Positions 47,043 through 56,400 of a stretch of DNA of 64,000 nt are shown piece after piece. The translations under genes were made by a program, and so were the position numbers. The DNA comes from Pseudoxanthomonas jiangsuensis. Its GTDB lineage: Bacteria > Pseudomonadota > Gammaproteobacteria > Xanthomonadales > Xanthomonadaceae. The stretch covers positions 178,660-242,659 of the forward strand of contig NZ_PDWL01000002.1 in NCBI RefSeq assembly GCF_010093185.1, in the 5' to 3' direction. The notes beneath the pieces were generated by a model, which was not told where the DNA came from, ran no database searches, and worked only from the letters and a program-made list of their open reading frames with translations. Positions within the stretch are counted from its first letter, which is position 1, and every line of letters begins with the position of its first letter.

Positions 47043-47594
47043 ATGGGCCCCAGCCAGAATCCCAACGTGTTCCACGCCACCACCATCGTCTGCGTCCGCC
47101 GCGGCGACAAGGTGGCCATCGCCGGCGACGGCCAGGTCACCCTCGGCCACACCGTGATGAAGGGCAACGCGCGCAAGGTCCGGCGGCTCGGCCGCGACGG
47201 CCAGGTGCTGGCCGGCTTCGCCGGCGCGGCGGCCGACGCCTTCACCCTGTTCGAACTGTTCGAGGCCAAGCTCGAGAAGCACGGCCAGCTGACCCGCGCC
47301 GCGGTGGAACTGGCCAAGGACTGGCGCACCGAGCGCCGCCTCGGCAAGCTCGAGGCCCTGCTCGCCGTGGCCGATCGCGAGACCTCGCTGGTCATCAGCG
47401 GCACCGGCGACGTGATCGAGCCGGAGGACGGGATCATCGCCATCGGCTCCGGCGGCAGCTACGCGCTGTCGGCCGCCCGCGCCCTGCTCGCGCATACCCA
47501 GCTCGACGCCCGTACCATCGCCACCGAGGCGATCGGCATCGCCGGCGACATCTGCATCTACACCAACCGCAACGTAGTGGTGGAGGAACTCTGA
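47043..47594 (+). CDS. hslV: ATP-dependent protease peptidase subunit HslV
   Basis: 183 aa. Threonine peptidase of the HslUV (ClpQY) complex. The catalytic Thr should be T13, in [11 protein letters not shown], so 12 residues must be removed to expose it; most HslV proteins lose only Met or a very short leader. [20 protein letters not shown] and [14 protein letters not shown] are conserved. The ATG at 47043 has GGAGG at 4 nt. hslU starts within its stop codon (TGATG). Confidence 0.96.
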   Translation: MGPSQNPNVFHATTIVCVRRGDKVAIAGDGQVTLGHTVMKGNARKVRRLGRDGQVLAGFAGAAADAFTLFELFEAKLEKHGQLTRAAVELAKDWRTERRLGKLEALLAVADRETSLVISGTGDVIEPEDGIIAIGSGGSYALSAARALLAHTQLDARTIATEAIGIAGDICIYTNRNVVVEEL

Positions 47595-48964
47595 TGAACG
47601 ATACCGCTTCCTCGACCATGACCCCGCGCGAGATCGTGCAGGAACTGGACCGCCACATCGTCGGCCAGCACGCGGCCAAGCGCGCGGTCGCGATCGCCCT
47701 GCGCAACCGCTGGCGGCGCATGCAGCTCGATCCGGAGCTGCGCAACGAGGTGATGCCCAAGAACATCCTGATGATCGGCCCCACCGGCGTGGGCAAGACC
47801 GAGATCGCCCGGCGCCTGGCCACGCTGGCGAACGCTCCGTTCGTCAAGGTCGAGGCCACCCGCTTCACCGAGGTCGGCTACGTTGGCAAGGACGTGGAGC
47901 AGATCGTGCGCGACCTGGCCGACACCGCGGTGAAGATGTACCGCGAGCAGGCCAAGGCCAGGGTGCGGCTGCAGGCCGAGGAACGCGCCGAGGAGCGCAT
48001 CCTCGACGCCTTGCTGCCGCGCCGCTCGGCACCGACCATGGGCTTCGGCGCCGACGTGGCCGAGGTCCAGGTCTCCGGCCCCGAGGATTCCACCCGGGCC
48101 AAGTTCAGGAAGATGTTGCGCGCCGGCGAGCTGGACGAGCGCGAGATCGAACTGGAGCTGGCCGCCAGTGCCGGCGTCGACATCATGACCCCGCCGGGCA
48201 TGGAGGAAATGGGCCAGCAGCTGCGGCAGATGTTCGCCAACCTCGGCGGCGGCAAGACCCACAAGCGCAGCGTCGGCATCAAGGCCGCCCGTCCCCTGCT
48301 GGTCGAGGAAGAGGCCGCGCGCCTGGTCAACGAGGACGACGTCCGCGCCCAGGCGATCGAGGCCTGCGAGCAGCACGGCATCGTCTTCATCGACGAGATC
48401 GACAAGGTCGCCAAGCGAAGCGACGCCGGTGTGTCCGGCGGCGACGTCTCGCGCGAGGGCGTGCAGCGCGACCTGCTGCCGCTGGTGGAGGGCTCCAACG
48501 TCTCCACCAAGTACGGCACGGTCAAGACCGACCACATCCTGTTCATCGCCTCCGGCGCGTTCCACCTGGCCAAGCCCTCCGACCTGATCCCGGAGCTGCA
48601 GGGCCGCTTCCCGATCCGGGTCGAGCTGGGCGCGCTGAGCAAGGACGACTTCGTCCGCATCCTGACCGAACCGAAGGCCGCGCTGACCCGCCAGTACGTG
48701 GAGCTGATGGCGACCGAGGGCGTGAAGCTGCAGTTCTCCTCCGACGCGGTCGAGCGCCTGGCCGAGATTGCCGCCCAGGTCAACGAGCGCCAGGAGAACA
48801 TCGGCGCCCGTCGCCTGCACACCGTGCTCGAGCGCCTGCTCGACACCCTCAGCTACGAGGCGCCCGACAAGGACGGCAGCAGCGTGGCCATCGATCGCGC
48901 CTACGTCGATGCCCACCTGGGCGAGCTGGTGCAGGATCCGGATCTGAGCCGCTACATCCTCTGA
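47594..48964 (+). CDS. hslU: ATP-dependent protease ATPase subunit HslU
   Basis: 456 aa. AAA+ unfoldase that feeds HslV. N-terminal [21 protein letters not shown], Walker [15 protein letters not shown], the intermediate I domain (about residues 105-250), Walker [13 protein letters not shown] and a C-terminal end LSRYIL, close to the family's usual final residues that dock into HslV. Overlaps hslV by 1 nt. Confidence 0.97.
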   Translation: MNDTASSTMTPREIVQELDRHIVGQHAAKRAVAIALRNRWRRMQLDPELRNEVMPKNILMIGPTGVGKTEIARRLATLANAPFVKVEATRFTEVGYVGKDVEQIVRDLADTAVKMYREQAKARVRLQAEERAEERILDALLPRRSAPTMGFGADVAEVQVSGPEDSTRAKFRKMLRAGELDEREIELELAASAGVDIMTPPGMEEMGQQLRQMFANLGGGKTHKRSVGIKAARPLLVEEEAARLVNEDDVRAQAIEACEQHGIVFIDEIDKVAKRSDAGVSGGDVSREGVQRDLLPLVEGSNVSTKYGTVKTDHILFIASGAFHLAKPSDLIPELQGRFPIRVELGALSKDDFVRILTEPKAALTRQYVELMATEGVKLQFSSDAVERLAEIAAQVNERQENIGARRLHTVLERLLDTLSYEAPDKDGSSVAIDRAYVDAHLGELVQDPDLSRYIL

Positions 48965-48975
48965 CCCGCAGGCCG

Positions 48976-48991
48976 CCGCACTCCGGTGCGG
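48976..48991. terminator. possible hairpin between convergent hslU and the deaminase gene
   Basis: A 6-bp stem, CCGCAC / GTGCGG, around a 4-nt loop between the two convergent stops. No T-run follows on either strand, so any termination would be weak. Confidence 0.25.
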
Positions 48992-49459
48992 TCAATGCCG
49001 GTGATCGTCCTCGCCGATGTCCTCGTTCCACACCTGCGGATGGGCGGCGATCCAGTCGCCCAGCATCGCGATGCATTCCGGGTCGGCCAGGTCGACCACC
49101 TCCACGCCGTGCTCGCGCAGCCAGTCGTGGCCGCCCTGGAAGTTGGCCGATTCGCCCATCACCACCGTGCCGATCCCGAACTGGCGGACCAGGCCGCTGC
49201 AGTACCAGCACGGCGACAGGGTGGTGACCATGATCGTGTCGCGGTAGGAGCGCTGGCGGCCGGCCTTGCGGAAGGCGTCGGTCTCGCCGTGCACCGACGG
49301 ATCGCCTTCCTGCACCCGACGGTTGTGGCCGCGGCCGAGCAGGGTGCCGTCGCGGGCGAACAGCGCCGCGCCGATCGGGATGCCGCCCTCGGCCAGGCCT
49401 TGGCGGGCCTCCTCGACGGCGACAGCGAGCATGGCGCGGTAATCGGGCGTGTCGGTCAT
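48992..49459 (-). CDS. cytosine deaminase, yeast FCY1-like
   Basis: 155 aa. Zinc hydrolase of the CDA superfamily. Catalytic HGE (H57, E59) and zinc ligands C84 and C87 (LSPCWYC). The C-terminus DPECIAMLGDWIAAHPQVW followed by NEDIGE matches yeast cytosine deaminase, including the acidic residue (D147, corresponding to D155 of yeast FCY1) that recognises cytosine; bacterial CodA is unrelated. Expected to convert cytosine to uracil. The ATG at 49459 (MTDTPDYRAM) opens the conserved domain; upstream frame is Arg/Gly-rich. Convergent with hslU, divergent from ubiE. Confidence 0.88.
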   Translation of the reverse strand: MTDTPDYRAMLAVAVEEARQGLAEGGIPIGAALFARDGTLLGRGHNRRVQEGDPSVHGETDAFRKAGRQRSYRDTIMVTTLSPCWYCSGLVRQFGIGTVVMGESANFQGGHDWLREHGVEVVDLADPECIAMLGDWIAAHPQVWNEDIGEDDHRH

Positions 49460-49559
49460 GGGAACGTGGGCGTGTCCGTGGGTGGCCCAGCGTACGCCAG
49501 CGCGGCGGCTGGGCGCGCGTCCTGCGGGCGCCGGCCCGGCCGATTCCCGCCCGCGGTGC

Positions 49560-49574
49560 CATAATCGGCGCATG
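49560..49574 (+). promoter_or_regulatory. ubiE: predicted leaderless promoter -10 box of ubiE
   Basis: CATAAT at 49560-49565, 6 nt, then the ATG at 49572, the same spacing as at hemC and the WYL gene. Confidence 0.5.
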
Positions 49575-50348
49575 AGCCCAGCCCCCGACAAGCAGTCCCC
49601 CTACGAGAGCGGCACCACCCACTTCGGCTTCCGCGACGTCCCGGCCGGGGAGAAGCAGAAGCTGGTCGGCGAGGTGTTCACCTCGGTCGCGCGCAAGTAC
49701 GACCTGATGAACGACCTGATGAGCCTGGGCATCCACCGGGCCTGGAAGCGCTATTTCACCGCCACCTGCCAGGTGAAGCCGGGCGACCGGGTCCTGGACC
49801 TGGCCGGCGGCACCGGCGACATCGCCGCGTTGCTCAAGCCGCGGGTCGGCGCCGACGGCACGATCGTGCTGGGCGACATCAACGCCGGCATGCTCTCGGT
49901 CGGCCGCGACCGCCTGACCGACCGCGGCCTGGTCGCCGGCCTGGACTACGTGCAGTGCAACGCCGAGAAGCTGCCGTTTCCGGACGCCAGCTTCGACCTG
50001 GTGACCATGGCCTTCGGCCTGCGCAACGTCACCGACAAGGACGCGGCCCTGGGCGAGATCGCGCGGGTGCTGCGGGTCGGCGGGCAGGCGCGGGTGCTGG
50101 AGTTCTCGGAGGTGCGGGCCGAGTGGTTCAAGCCGCTCTACGACTTCCACTCGTTCAAGGTCTTGCCGAAGCTGGGCAGCCTGTTCGCCGGCGATCCGGG
50201 CAGCTACCGGTACCTGGCCGAGAGCATCCGCAAGCATCCGCCGCAGGAACAGCTGAAGGCGATGATGGAAGAGGCCGGCCTGGCCCGCTGCGGCTACGTG
50301 AACATGAGCGCGGGGATCGTCGCGATCCATACCGGCTACAAGGTGTAG
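49572..50348 (+). CDS. ubiE: bifunctional demethylmenaquinone/2-methoxy-6-polyprenylphenol methyltransferase
   Basis: 258 aa. SAM-dependent C-methyltransferase of ubiquinone (and menaquinone) synthesis. FTSVARKYDLMNDLMSLGIHR at the start, SAM motif VLDLAGGTGDIAALL, and MAFGLRNVTDKDAAL and RVLEFSEV are characteristic. The usual partner ubiJ/ubiB genes are not downstream; an M1 peptidase follows instead. Confidence 0.96.
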   Translation: MSPAPDKQSPYESGTTHFGFRDVPAGEKQKLVGEVFTSVARKYDLMNDLMSLGIHRAWKRYFTATCQVKPGDRVLDLAGGTGDIAALLKPRVGADGTIVLGDINAGMLSVGRDRLTDRGLVAGLDYVQCNAEKLPFPDASFDLVTMAFGLRNVTDKDAALGEIARVLRVGGQARVLEFSEVRAEWFKPLYDFHSFKVLPKLGSLFAGDPGSYRYLAESIRKHPPQEQLKAMMEEAGLARCGYVNMSAGIVAIHTGYKV

Positions 50349-50365
50349 GAAAGCAAAGACCCCGG

Positions 50366-50385
50366 GTCCCGGCGTACGCCGGGAC
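50366..50385. repeat. REP-like palindrome B
   Basis: GTCCCGGCGTACGCCGGGAC, a perfect 20-bp palindrome 17 nt after the ubiE stop. It differs by one base from the core of palindrome A at 46954-46973. Confidence 0.75.
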
Positions 50386-50461
50386 GACGGTGGGCACCAG
50401 CGACAGGCCGGGCCGGGCGCCGGGTTACACTTGCAACTTCCCCCGAGCCGTCCCAGGTCCC

Positions 50462-52438
50462 ATGCGCTTTCCCGCTTTCCTGTTCTCCATGGCCATGATC
50501 GCCGCCAGCAGCGGCTGCTCCGGCGACCAGGCCGGTCCGGCCGATCCCCAGCCCGCCGCCAAGCCCGCTGCGCCCAAGGCCGCCGCCGCGCCTGCCCGCC
50601 GCCACGACGAAAGCTCCTACGCCGAGCCCGACAAGGTCCGGATCACCGACCTGGCGCTGGACCTGAAGCTCGACTTCGATACGAAGCAGCTGGCCGGCAC
50701 CGCCACCTACACCCTGGACTGGACCGACCCCAAGGCCACCCGGCTCGAACTCGACACCCGCGAGCTGAGCATCGGCCAGGTCGAAGGCGAGGCCGACGGC
50801 GCCTGGGCGCCTTTGCAGTACGCCCTGGCCGACGCCGATCCGGTGTTCGGCAGCAAGCTGAGCATCGAGGCGCCGCAGCGCAACGCGAAGATCCGGGTCA
50901 GCTACCACACCGCCCCGACCGCCTCCGGCCTGCAGTGGCTGGAGCCGGCGATGACCGAGGGCAAGCAGCTGCCCTTCATGTTCAGCCAGTCGCAGGCGAT
51001 CCACGCCCGCAGCTGGGTACCCCTGCAGGACACCCCGGGCGTGCGCTTCACCTACAGCGCGCACGTGACCTCGCGGCCGGACGTGATGGTGCTGATGAGC
51101 GCCAACAGCGACCCGAAGATGCAGCGCACGGGTGACTACCGCTTCCGCATGGAGCACCCGATCCCGTCCTACCTGCTGGCGATCGCCGCTGGCGACCTGG
51201 TGTTCAAGCCCACCGGCGAGCGCAGCGGGATCTGGGCCGAGCCGGCCATGGTCGAGCGCGCCGCGACCGAGTTCGAGGACACCGAGAAGATGATCCAGGC
51301 CGCCGAAGGCCTGTACGGCCCGTACCGCTGGGGCCGCTACGACATCCTGGTGCTGCCGCCGTCGTTCCCGTTCGGCGGCATGGAGAACCCGACCCTGACC
51401 TTCGCCACCCCGACCGTGATCACCGGCGACAAGTCGCTGGTGTCGCTGATCGCGCACGAGCTGGCGCACAGCTGGTCGGGCAATCTGGTGACCAACGCCA
51501 GCTGGAAGGACATCTGGCTCAACGAGGGCTTCACCACCTACGTCCAGGGCCGCATCACCGAGGCCCTGTACGGCGAGGAGATGGCCAACATGGAGCGCCA
51601 GATCGACCAGGCCGGGCTCAAGGCCGACCTGGCCGGGATGGGCGAGGAGGACCAGGCCCTGGCCCTGCCGCCGCTGACCGAGCGCGATCCGGACAACGCG
51701 CTGAGCCAGGTCGCCTACGTCAAGGGCTCGTGGTTCCTGGAATTCCTGGAGCAGCGCTTCGGCCGCGAGGTGTTCGATCCGTTCCTGCGCGGCTGGTTCG
51801 ACGACCACGCCTTCCAGAGCGCGGACACCGACCAGTTCGTCGCGTACCTGAAGCAGAACCTGCTGCCGAAGAACCCCAACGCGGTGACCGCCGGGGAACT
51901 GGACGCGTGGCTGAACCAGCCGGGCATCCCGGCGTTCGCGCCGCTGTCGCAGTCGCGCACCTTCTCCAACGTCGACACCGCGCGGATCGCCTGGCGCGGC
52001 AGCAGCCAGCTGCCCAACCGCCAGGTCACCGACGACTGGGGCACCCAGGCCTGGGTGCACTTCATCGAGGGCATGGGCCAGACCCTCAAGCCCGAGCAGC
52101 TCAAGCAGCTGGACGAGGCCTACCACTTCACCGGCACGGCCAACGGCGAGATCGCCATGCGCTGGTACCCGCTGGCGATCCGCAGCGGCTACCTCGAGGC
52201 GCGCCCGGCCGCGGGCGAGTTCATCGAGCGCGTGGGCCGGCGCAAGCTGATCATGCCGGTCTACCAGGAACTGGTGCGGACCCCGGACGGGCTGACCTTC
52301 GCCCGCGAGGTGTTCGCGCGCGCGCGGCCGGGCTACCACCCGATCACCACCGCTTCGGTGGAGGCGTTGCTGGCCAGGGCCGATGCGGCGAAGCCGGCCA
52401 CCGCCGAAGCACCGGCAGAGCCGCAGAAGCAGCCGTAA
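50462..52438 (+). CDS. M1 family aminopeptidase, probable lipoprotein
   Basis: 658 aa. A signal sequence with a possible lipobox (IAASSGC) and Pro/Ala-rich linker (to about residue 45) lead to an M1 peptidase: exopeptidase motif FGGMENPTLTF, zinc site HELAHSWSGN (H332, E333, H336) with third ligand E355 in LNEGFTTYV, and a C-terminal armadillo-like domain as in leukotriene-A4 hydrolase and related aminopeptidases. Predicted to be anchored in the envelope, where it would trim peptides. ATG at 50462 has a TACACT -10 box 30 nt upstream. Confidence 0.92.
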   Translation: MRFPAFLFSMAMIAASSGCSGDQAGPADPQPAAKPAAPKAAAAPARRHDESSYAEPDKVRITDLALDLKLDFDTKQLAGTATYTLDWTDPKATRLELDTRELSIGQVEGEADGAWAPLQYALADADPVFGSKLSIEAPQRNAKIRVSYHTAPTASGLQWLEPAMTEGKQLPFMFSQSQAIHARSWVPLQDTPGVRFTYSAHVTSRPDVMVLMSANSDPKMQRTGDYRFRMEHPIPSYLLAIAAGDLVFKPTGERSGIWAEPAMVERAATEFEDTEKMIQAAEGLYGPYRWGRYDILVLPPSFPFGGMENPTLTFATPTVITGDKSLVSLIAHELAHSWSGNLVTNASWKDIWLNEGFTTYVQGRITEALYGEEMANMERQIDQAGLKADLAGMGEEDQALALPPLTERDPDNALSQVAYVKGSWFLEFLEQRFGREVFDPFLRGWFDDHAFQSADTDQFVAYLKQNLLPKNPNAVTAGELDAWLNQPGIPAFAPLSQSRTFSNVDTARIAWRGSSQLPNRQVTDDWGTQAWVHFIEGMGQTLKPEQLKQLDEAYHFTGTANGEIAMRWYPLAIRSGYLEARPAAGEFIERVGRRKLIMPVYQELVRTPDGLTFAREVFARARPGYHPITTASVEALLARADAAKPATAEAPAEPQKQP

Positions 52439-52453
52439 GCCCGCTCCACCGGC

Positions 52454-52538
52454 GTCGTTCCCGCGCAGGCGGGAACCCAGCGACTCAGGTTCCCGCGGAG
52501 CAACAGTCGCTGGATCCCCGCCTGCGCGGGGATGACGG
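52454..52538. repeat. REP-like double hairpin C (BIME/MITE-like)
   Basis: Two hairpins in inverted orientation. Left: stem 52457-52464 with 52469-52476 (GTTCCCGC). Right: stem 52514-52521 with 52526-52533 (ATCCCCGC). Inner arms CCAGCGACT (52477-52485) and AGTCGCTGG (52505-52513) are perfect inverses, so the whole element can fold as one imperfect cruciform with arms of about 34 bp. It fills most of the gap after the M1 peptidase gene. Confidence 0.75.
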
Positions 52539-52576
52539 GCATGGACTCCTCCGCGCATTCGCCCTGGAGCATGGCC

Positions 52577-53359
52577 ATGTCCTCTTGTCCGAACCGCAGG
52601 CAATTCCCACGTCTGGCCGGCGCCGTGCTGCTGGCCACGGCGGTGCTCACCGTCGCCGCCTGCGGCGACCGCCAGGCCGAGCGCGCCGCCCGGGCTGCGG
52701 CCGAAGCCCAGGCCAGGGCCGAGGAGCAGGCGCGGGCGGCCGCCCAGCTGCAGCGCGAGTTCGACGCGGCGGTGGCCGCGAACAACTGGGAGCTGGCGCG
52801 GGTGCACGGCGCCGCCCTGCTGGCGCAGTACCCGGACACGCCGGCCGCCGCCGCGGTCGAGCCGGGCCTGGCAGAGGTCACGGCCAAGGCCGAGGCGGCG
52901 CGCGAGCAACGTCGCCTGGCCGCGTTGTGGAACTACGCCCGGGTCGCGGCCGGCAAGGGCGAGCAGCGCTCGGCGGCGATCTTCAGCGAGGACCCGGTGG
53001 ACACCGGCGGCGGCACCGCGGCGACCGTGCAGCTGGTCCTGCGCGACCACCCGGAATGGAAGCGCAGCGCCTACCTGGTCCTGCAGGGCGGCGACTTCGA
53101 CTGCTACGGCGGCTGCAGGGTCAAGGCGAAGTTCGACGACGCGGCCGCCAGGCCGATGTCGGCGTGGCGGCCGGACACTGACGAGGCCATCGCCATGTTC
53201 ATCGAGGACCACCGCGGGTTGTGGAAGCAGCTGCGCAAGGCGCGGACCCTGGAGATCGAGTTCCCGGTCAAGGGCGGGCCGGACAAGGCCGGCGGCCGCC
53301 GCACCGCGGTGTTCGAGGTCGGCGGCCTGGACGGGACGCAGATGCCGGGCTGGGACTGA
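52577..53359 (+). CDS. hypothetical lipoprotein
   Basis: 260 aa. N-terminal signal with lipobox TVAAC at about residues 30-34, then an Ala/Arg/Glu-rich helix with coiled-coil character (RAARAAAEAQARAEEQARAA) reminiscent of an outer-membrane lipoprotein stalk, a short TPR-like region (NNWELARVHGAALLAQYPDT) and a beta-rich C-terminal domain with GGDFDCYGGCRVKAKFD. The ATG at 52577 has GGAG 7 nt upstream. I do not recognise the family. Confidence 0.72.
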   Translation: MSSCPNRRQFPRLAGAVLLATAVLTVAACGDRQAERAARAAAEAQARAEEQARAAAQLQREFDAAVAANNWELARVHGAALLAQYPDTPAAAAVEPGLAEVTAKAEAAREQRRLAALWNYARVAAGKGEQRSAAIFSEDPVDTGGGTAATVQLVLRDHPEWKRSAYLVLQGGDFDCYGGCRVKAKFDDAAARPMSAWRPDTDEAIAMFIEDHRGLWKQLRKARTLEIEFPVKGGPDKAGGRRTAVFEVGGLDGTQMPGWD

Positions 53360-53494
53360 GTCGCGGCCGGGCCGTGGTCGCCTGAATCGTTCGGACGCCG
53401 GCGCGCGACCGGCATGAACCGCACGCGACGGGCTGGCGCTGCGGGCCGGCCCGCAATACGCTGGTCCGGGCCGTCACGCGGCATCGGGGATCGG

Positions 53495-56400
53495 GTGGAC
53501 AGGGGCATCAGCGCAGGCGGGAAGCGCCGGGTCGGGCAGGGTGCATGGCGGCTCTGGCTGCTGGCATGGCTGTGCCTGTGCGCGCCGGTCCTGGCCGCGC
53601 CGCCGCATTCGCTGCGCTTCAGCCAGCTGGCGGTCGAGGACGGCCTGCCGCAGGAGTCGGTGATCGCCATCGCCCAGGACGCCCAGGGCTTCATCTGGCT
53701 GGGCACCCAGACCGGGCTGGCGCGCTACGACGGCTACGAATTCACGGTCTACCGCCACGACCGCGACGATCCCTGCAGCCTGTCCGACAACTGGATCCAG
53801 GAACTGCTGCTGGACCGCAAGGGGCGGCTGTGGGTCGGCACCCGGGTCGGGGTGGACCGGTTCGATCCGGGCAGCGGCTGCTTCACCCGGCTGCCGCTGG
53901 AAGGCAGCGGCGAGGCGGCCGGCGTGCATTCGATGCTGGAGGACCGCCAGGGCCGGTTGTGGCTGGCCACGCCGCGGGCGCTGTTCCGCCTGGACGACCA
54001 CGACCGGGTGGCCGCCGTGTTCCACGCCGGTGCCGACGGAGGGCTGTCGGCCGGGCAGGTGGGCGCGCTGGCCGAGGAGGGCGACGGCGCCCTGTGGGTG
54101 CGTACCCGCCAGGGCCTGGACCGGCTGCCGGCCGGCGCGGGCCGCTTCCAGGCCCATCCCTTGCCGGCCGGGCCGGCGGTGCCGCTGGCGGTGCGCTACG
54201 ATGCCGGCGCCCTGGCGATCGACCGCGACGGCAGCCTGTGGCTGGGCAGCGAGACCGGCCTGAGCCGCTGGCGGCTGCAGGACGGGCGCCTGCAGTCCCT
54301 GCCGGTGCCGCCGGGCGCGGCGGCCGGCACGGCGGTGTCGGCGCTGATGTTCGACCGCGACGGCACCCTGTGGGTGGCCAGCAACCTCGGCCTGCTGCGC
54401 CTGGACCGGGGCAGCGACGCGTTCACCCAGTACCGCCACGACCGCGGCGACCGCCAGGGGATCGCCGACAACTACGTCCTGTCCCTGTTCCAGGACCGCA
54501 CCGGCACGCTCTGGGCTGGCACCTGGGGCAACGGCGTCAGCCGCACCGACCTGGGCGGCGGCGGCTTCGGCTTCTACAACGCCAGCGACGACGGCCGCCT
54601 GGGCCTGAGCGACGCCAAGGTCTACGGCATCAGCTCCGAACGCCCCGGGGTGCTGTGGCTGACCACCCGCGAGGGCGGCATCAACCGGCTCGACCTGGAG
54701 CGGCGCCAGGTGCGCGTCTATCGCCACGTGCCGGGCGACCCGCACAGCCTGCCCACCGACGCCACCCTGGTCTCGCGGCCGGACGGGCAGGGCGGGCTGT
54801 GGGTGGGCAGCGACGCCGGCCTGGGCCGGCTCGACCTGCAGGGCCGCTACCGCGCCTGGCCGCTGCCGGCCGAGGCCGGGACCTCGGTGATCTACTGCCT
54901 GTACCAGCGCCCGGGCGATCCGGGGCTGTGGCTGTGCACCCGCAGCGGGCTGTACCGGCTCGATCCGGGCAGCGGCCGCTTCGAGGGCTGGCGCCACGAC
55001 CCGGCCGACCCGGATTCGATCGCCGCCGACTTCGTCGCGACCATGCTCCAGGACCGCGCCGGCCGGGTCTGGGTGGCCACGGTCGACGGCGGCCTGGACC
55101 GGTTCGATCCGGCCAGCGGCCGCTTCGAGCATTTCCGCCACGATCCGGCCGACCCGGCCAGCCTCAGCAGCAACCGGGTCCAGGCGCTGTACGAGGACAG
55201 CCAGGGCACCCTATGGGTCGGTACGTCCGCGGGGGTCAACCGGCTGGAGACCGGGCCCGACGGCAAGGTCCGCTTCCGGGTGTTCGGCAGCCGCGAGGGC
55301 CTGGCGGCCGATTCGATCGGCGCGTTCCTGGAGGACGCCAGCGGCCAGCTGTGGGTGAGCGGCACCGCCGGCCTGGCGCGGCTGGACCCGCGCAACTGGA
55401 CAGTGCGCAACTACAACGCCGCCGACGGCCTGCCCGGCGGCAGCTACTTCGTCGGCGCCGCCCTGCGCGATGCCGACGGCACCCTGTACTTCGGCGGGGT
55501 CAAGGGCCTGACCGCGGTCGCCCCGGACCGGGTGCGCGGCAACCCGGTGCCGCCGCCGGTGGCGATCACCGACTTCCAGGTGTTCAACCGCTCCATCGCC
55601 GAGCAGCTGCCCGACGGGCTGGAAGCGGACGCGCCCTGGCCGGCCACCCGGCGGCTGCGGATGCCGACCTCGCTGTCGGTGTTCACGATCGCCTTTGCCG
55701 CGCTGCATTACGCCGACCCGGCCCGCAACCAGTACGCCTACCGGCTGGAGGGCTTCGACAGCGACTGGCTGCGCACCGGCGCCGACCGCCGCTTCGCCAC
55801 CTACACCAACCTCGACCCGGGCCGGTACGTGTTCCGGGTGCGCGCGGCCAACAAGGACGGGATCTGGAACGAGGAAGGCGCGGCCCTGGAGATCGTCGTC
55901 ACCCCGCCGTGGTGGCGCACCTGGTGGTTCCGGATCGGCGGGCTGCTGGCGCTGGCCGCGGCGGCCATCGTCCTGTACCGGCGCCGGATCCACCGCCTGC
56001 AGAGGCAGCAGGCGACCCTGGAGCAAAGGGTGGAGGAGCGCACCTTCGAGCTGGAGCAGGCGCGCATGGACCTGGAACAGGCCAGCCTGACCGACCCGCT
56101 CACCGGCATGCGCAACCGCCGCTTCCTGCGCCAGCAGCTGGACAGCGACCTGGCCCTGAGCGTGCGCGCCTACCAGCGCGCCGCGCTGCACGGGGTGGCG
56201 CCGCCGGAGGACGTGGACCTGCTCCTGTTCCTGGTCGACATCGACCACTTCAAGCGGGTCAACGACGAGCAGGGCCATGCCGCCGGCGACGAAGTCCTGG
56301 TCGAGGTCCATGCGCGCCTGCGCCAGGTGCTGCGCGCGTCCGACTACCTGGTGCGCTGGGGCGGCGAGGAATTCCTGGTGGTGGCCCGAGGCACCCGCCG

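Noticed and set aside
48986..49564. Plus-strand frame over the cytosine deaminase gene
   Set aside because: The minus strand has the intact HGE/PCxxC deaminase; the plus translation has no recognisable features.
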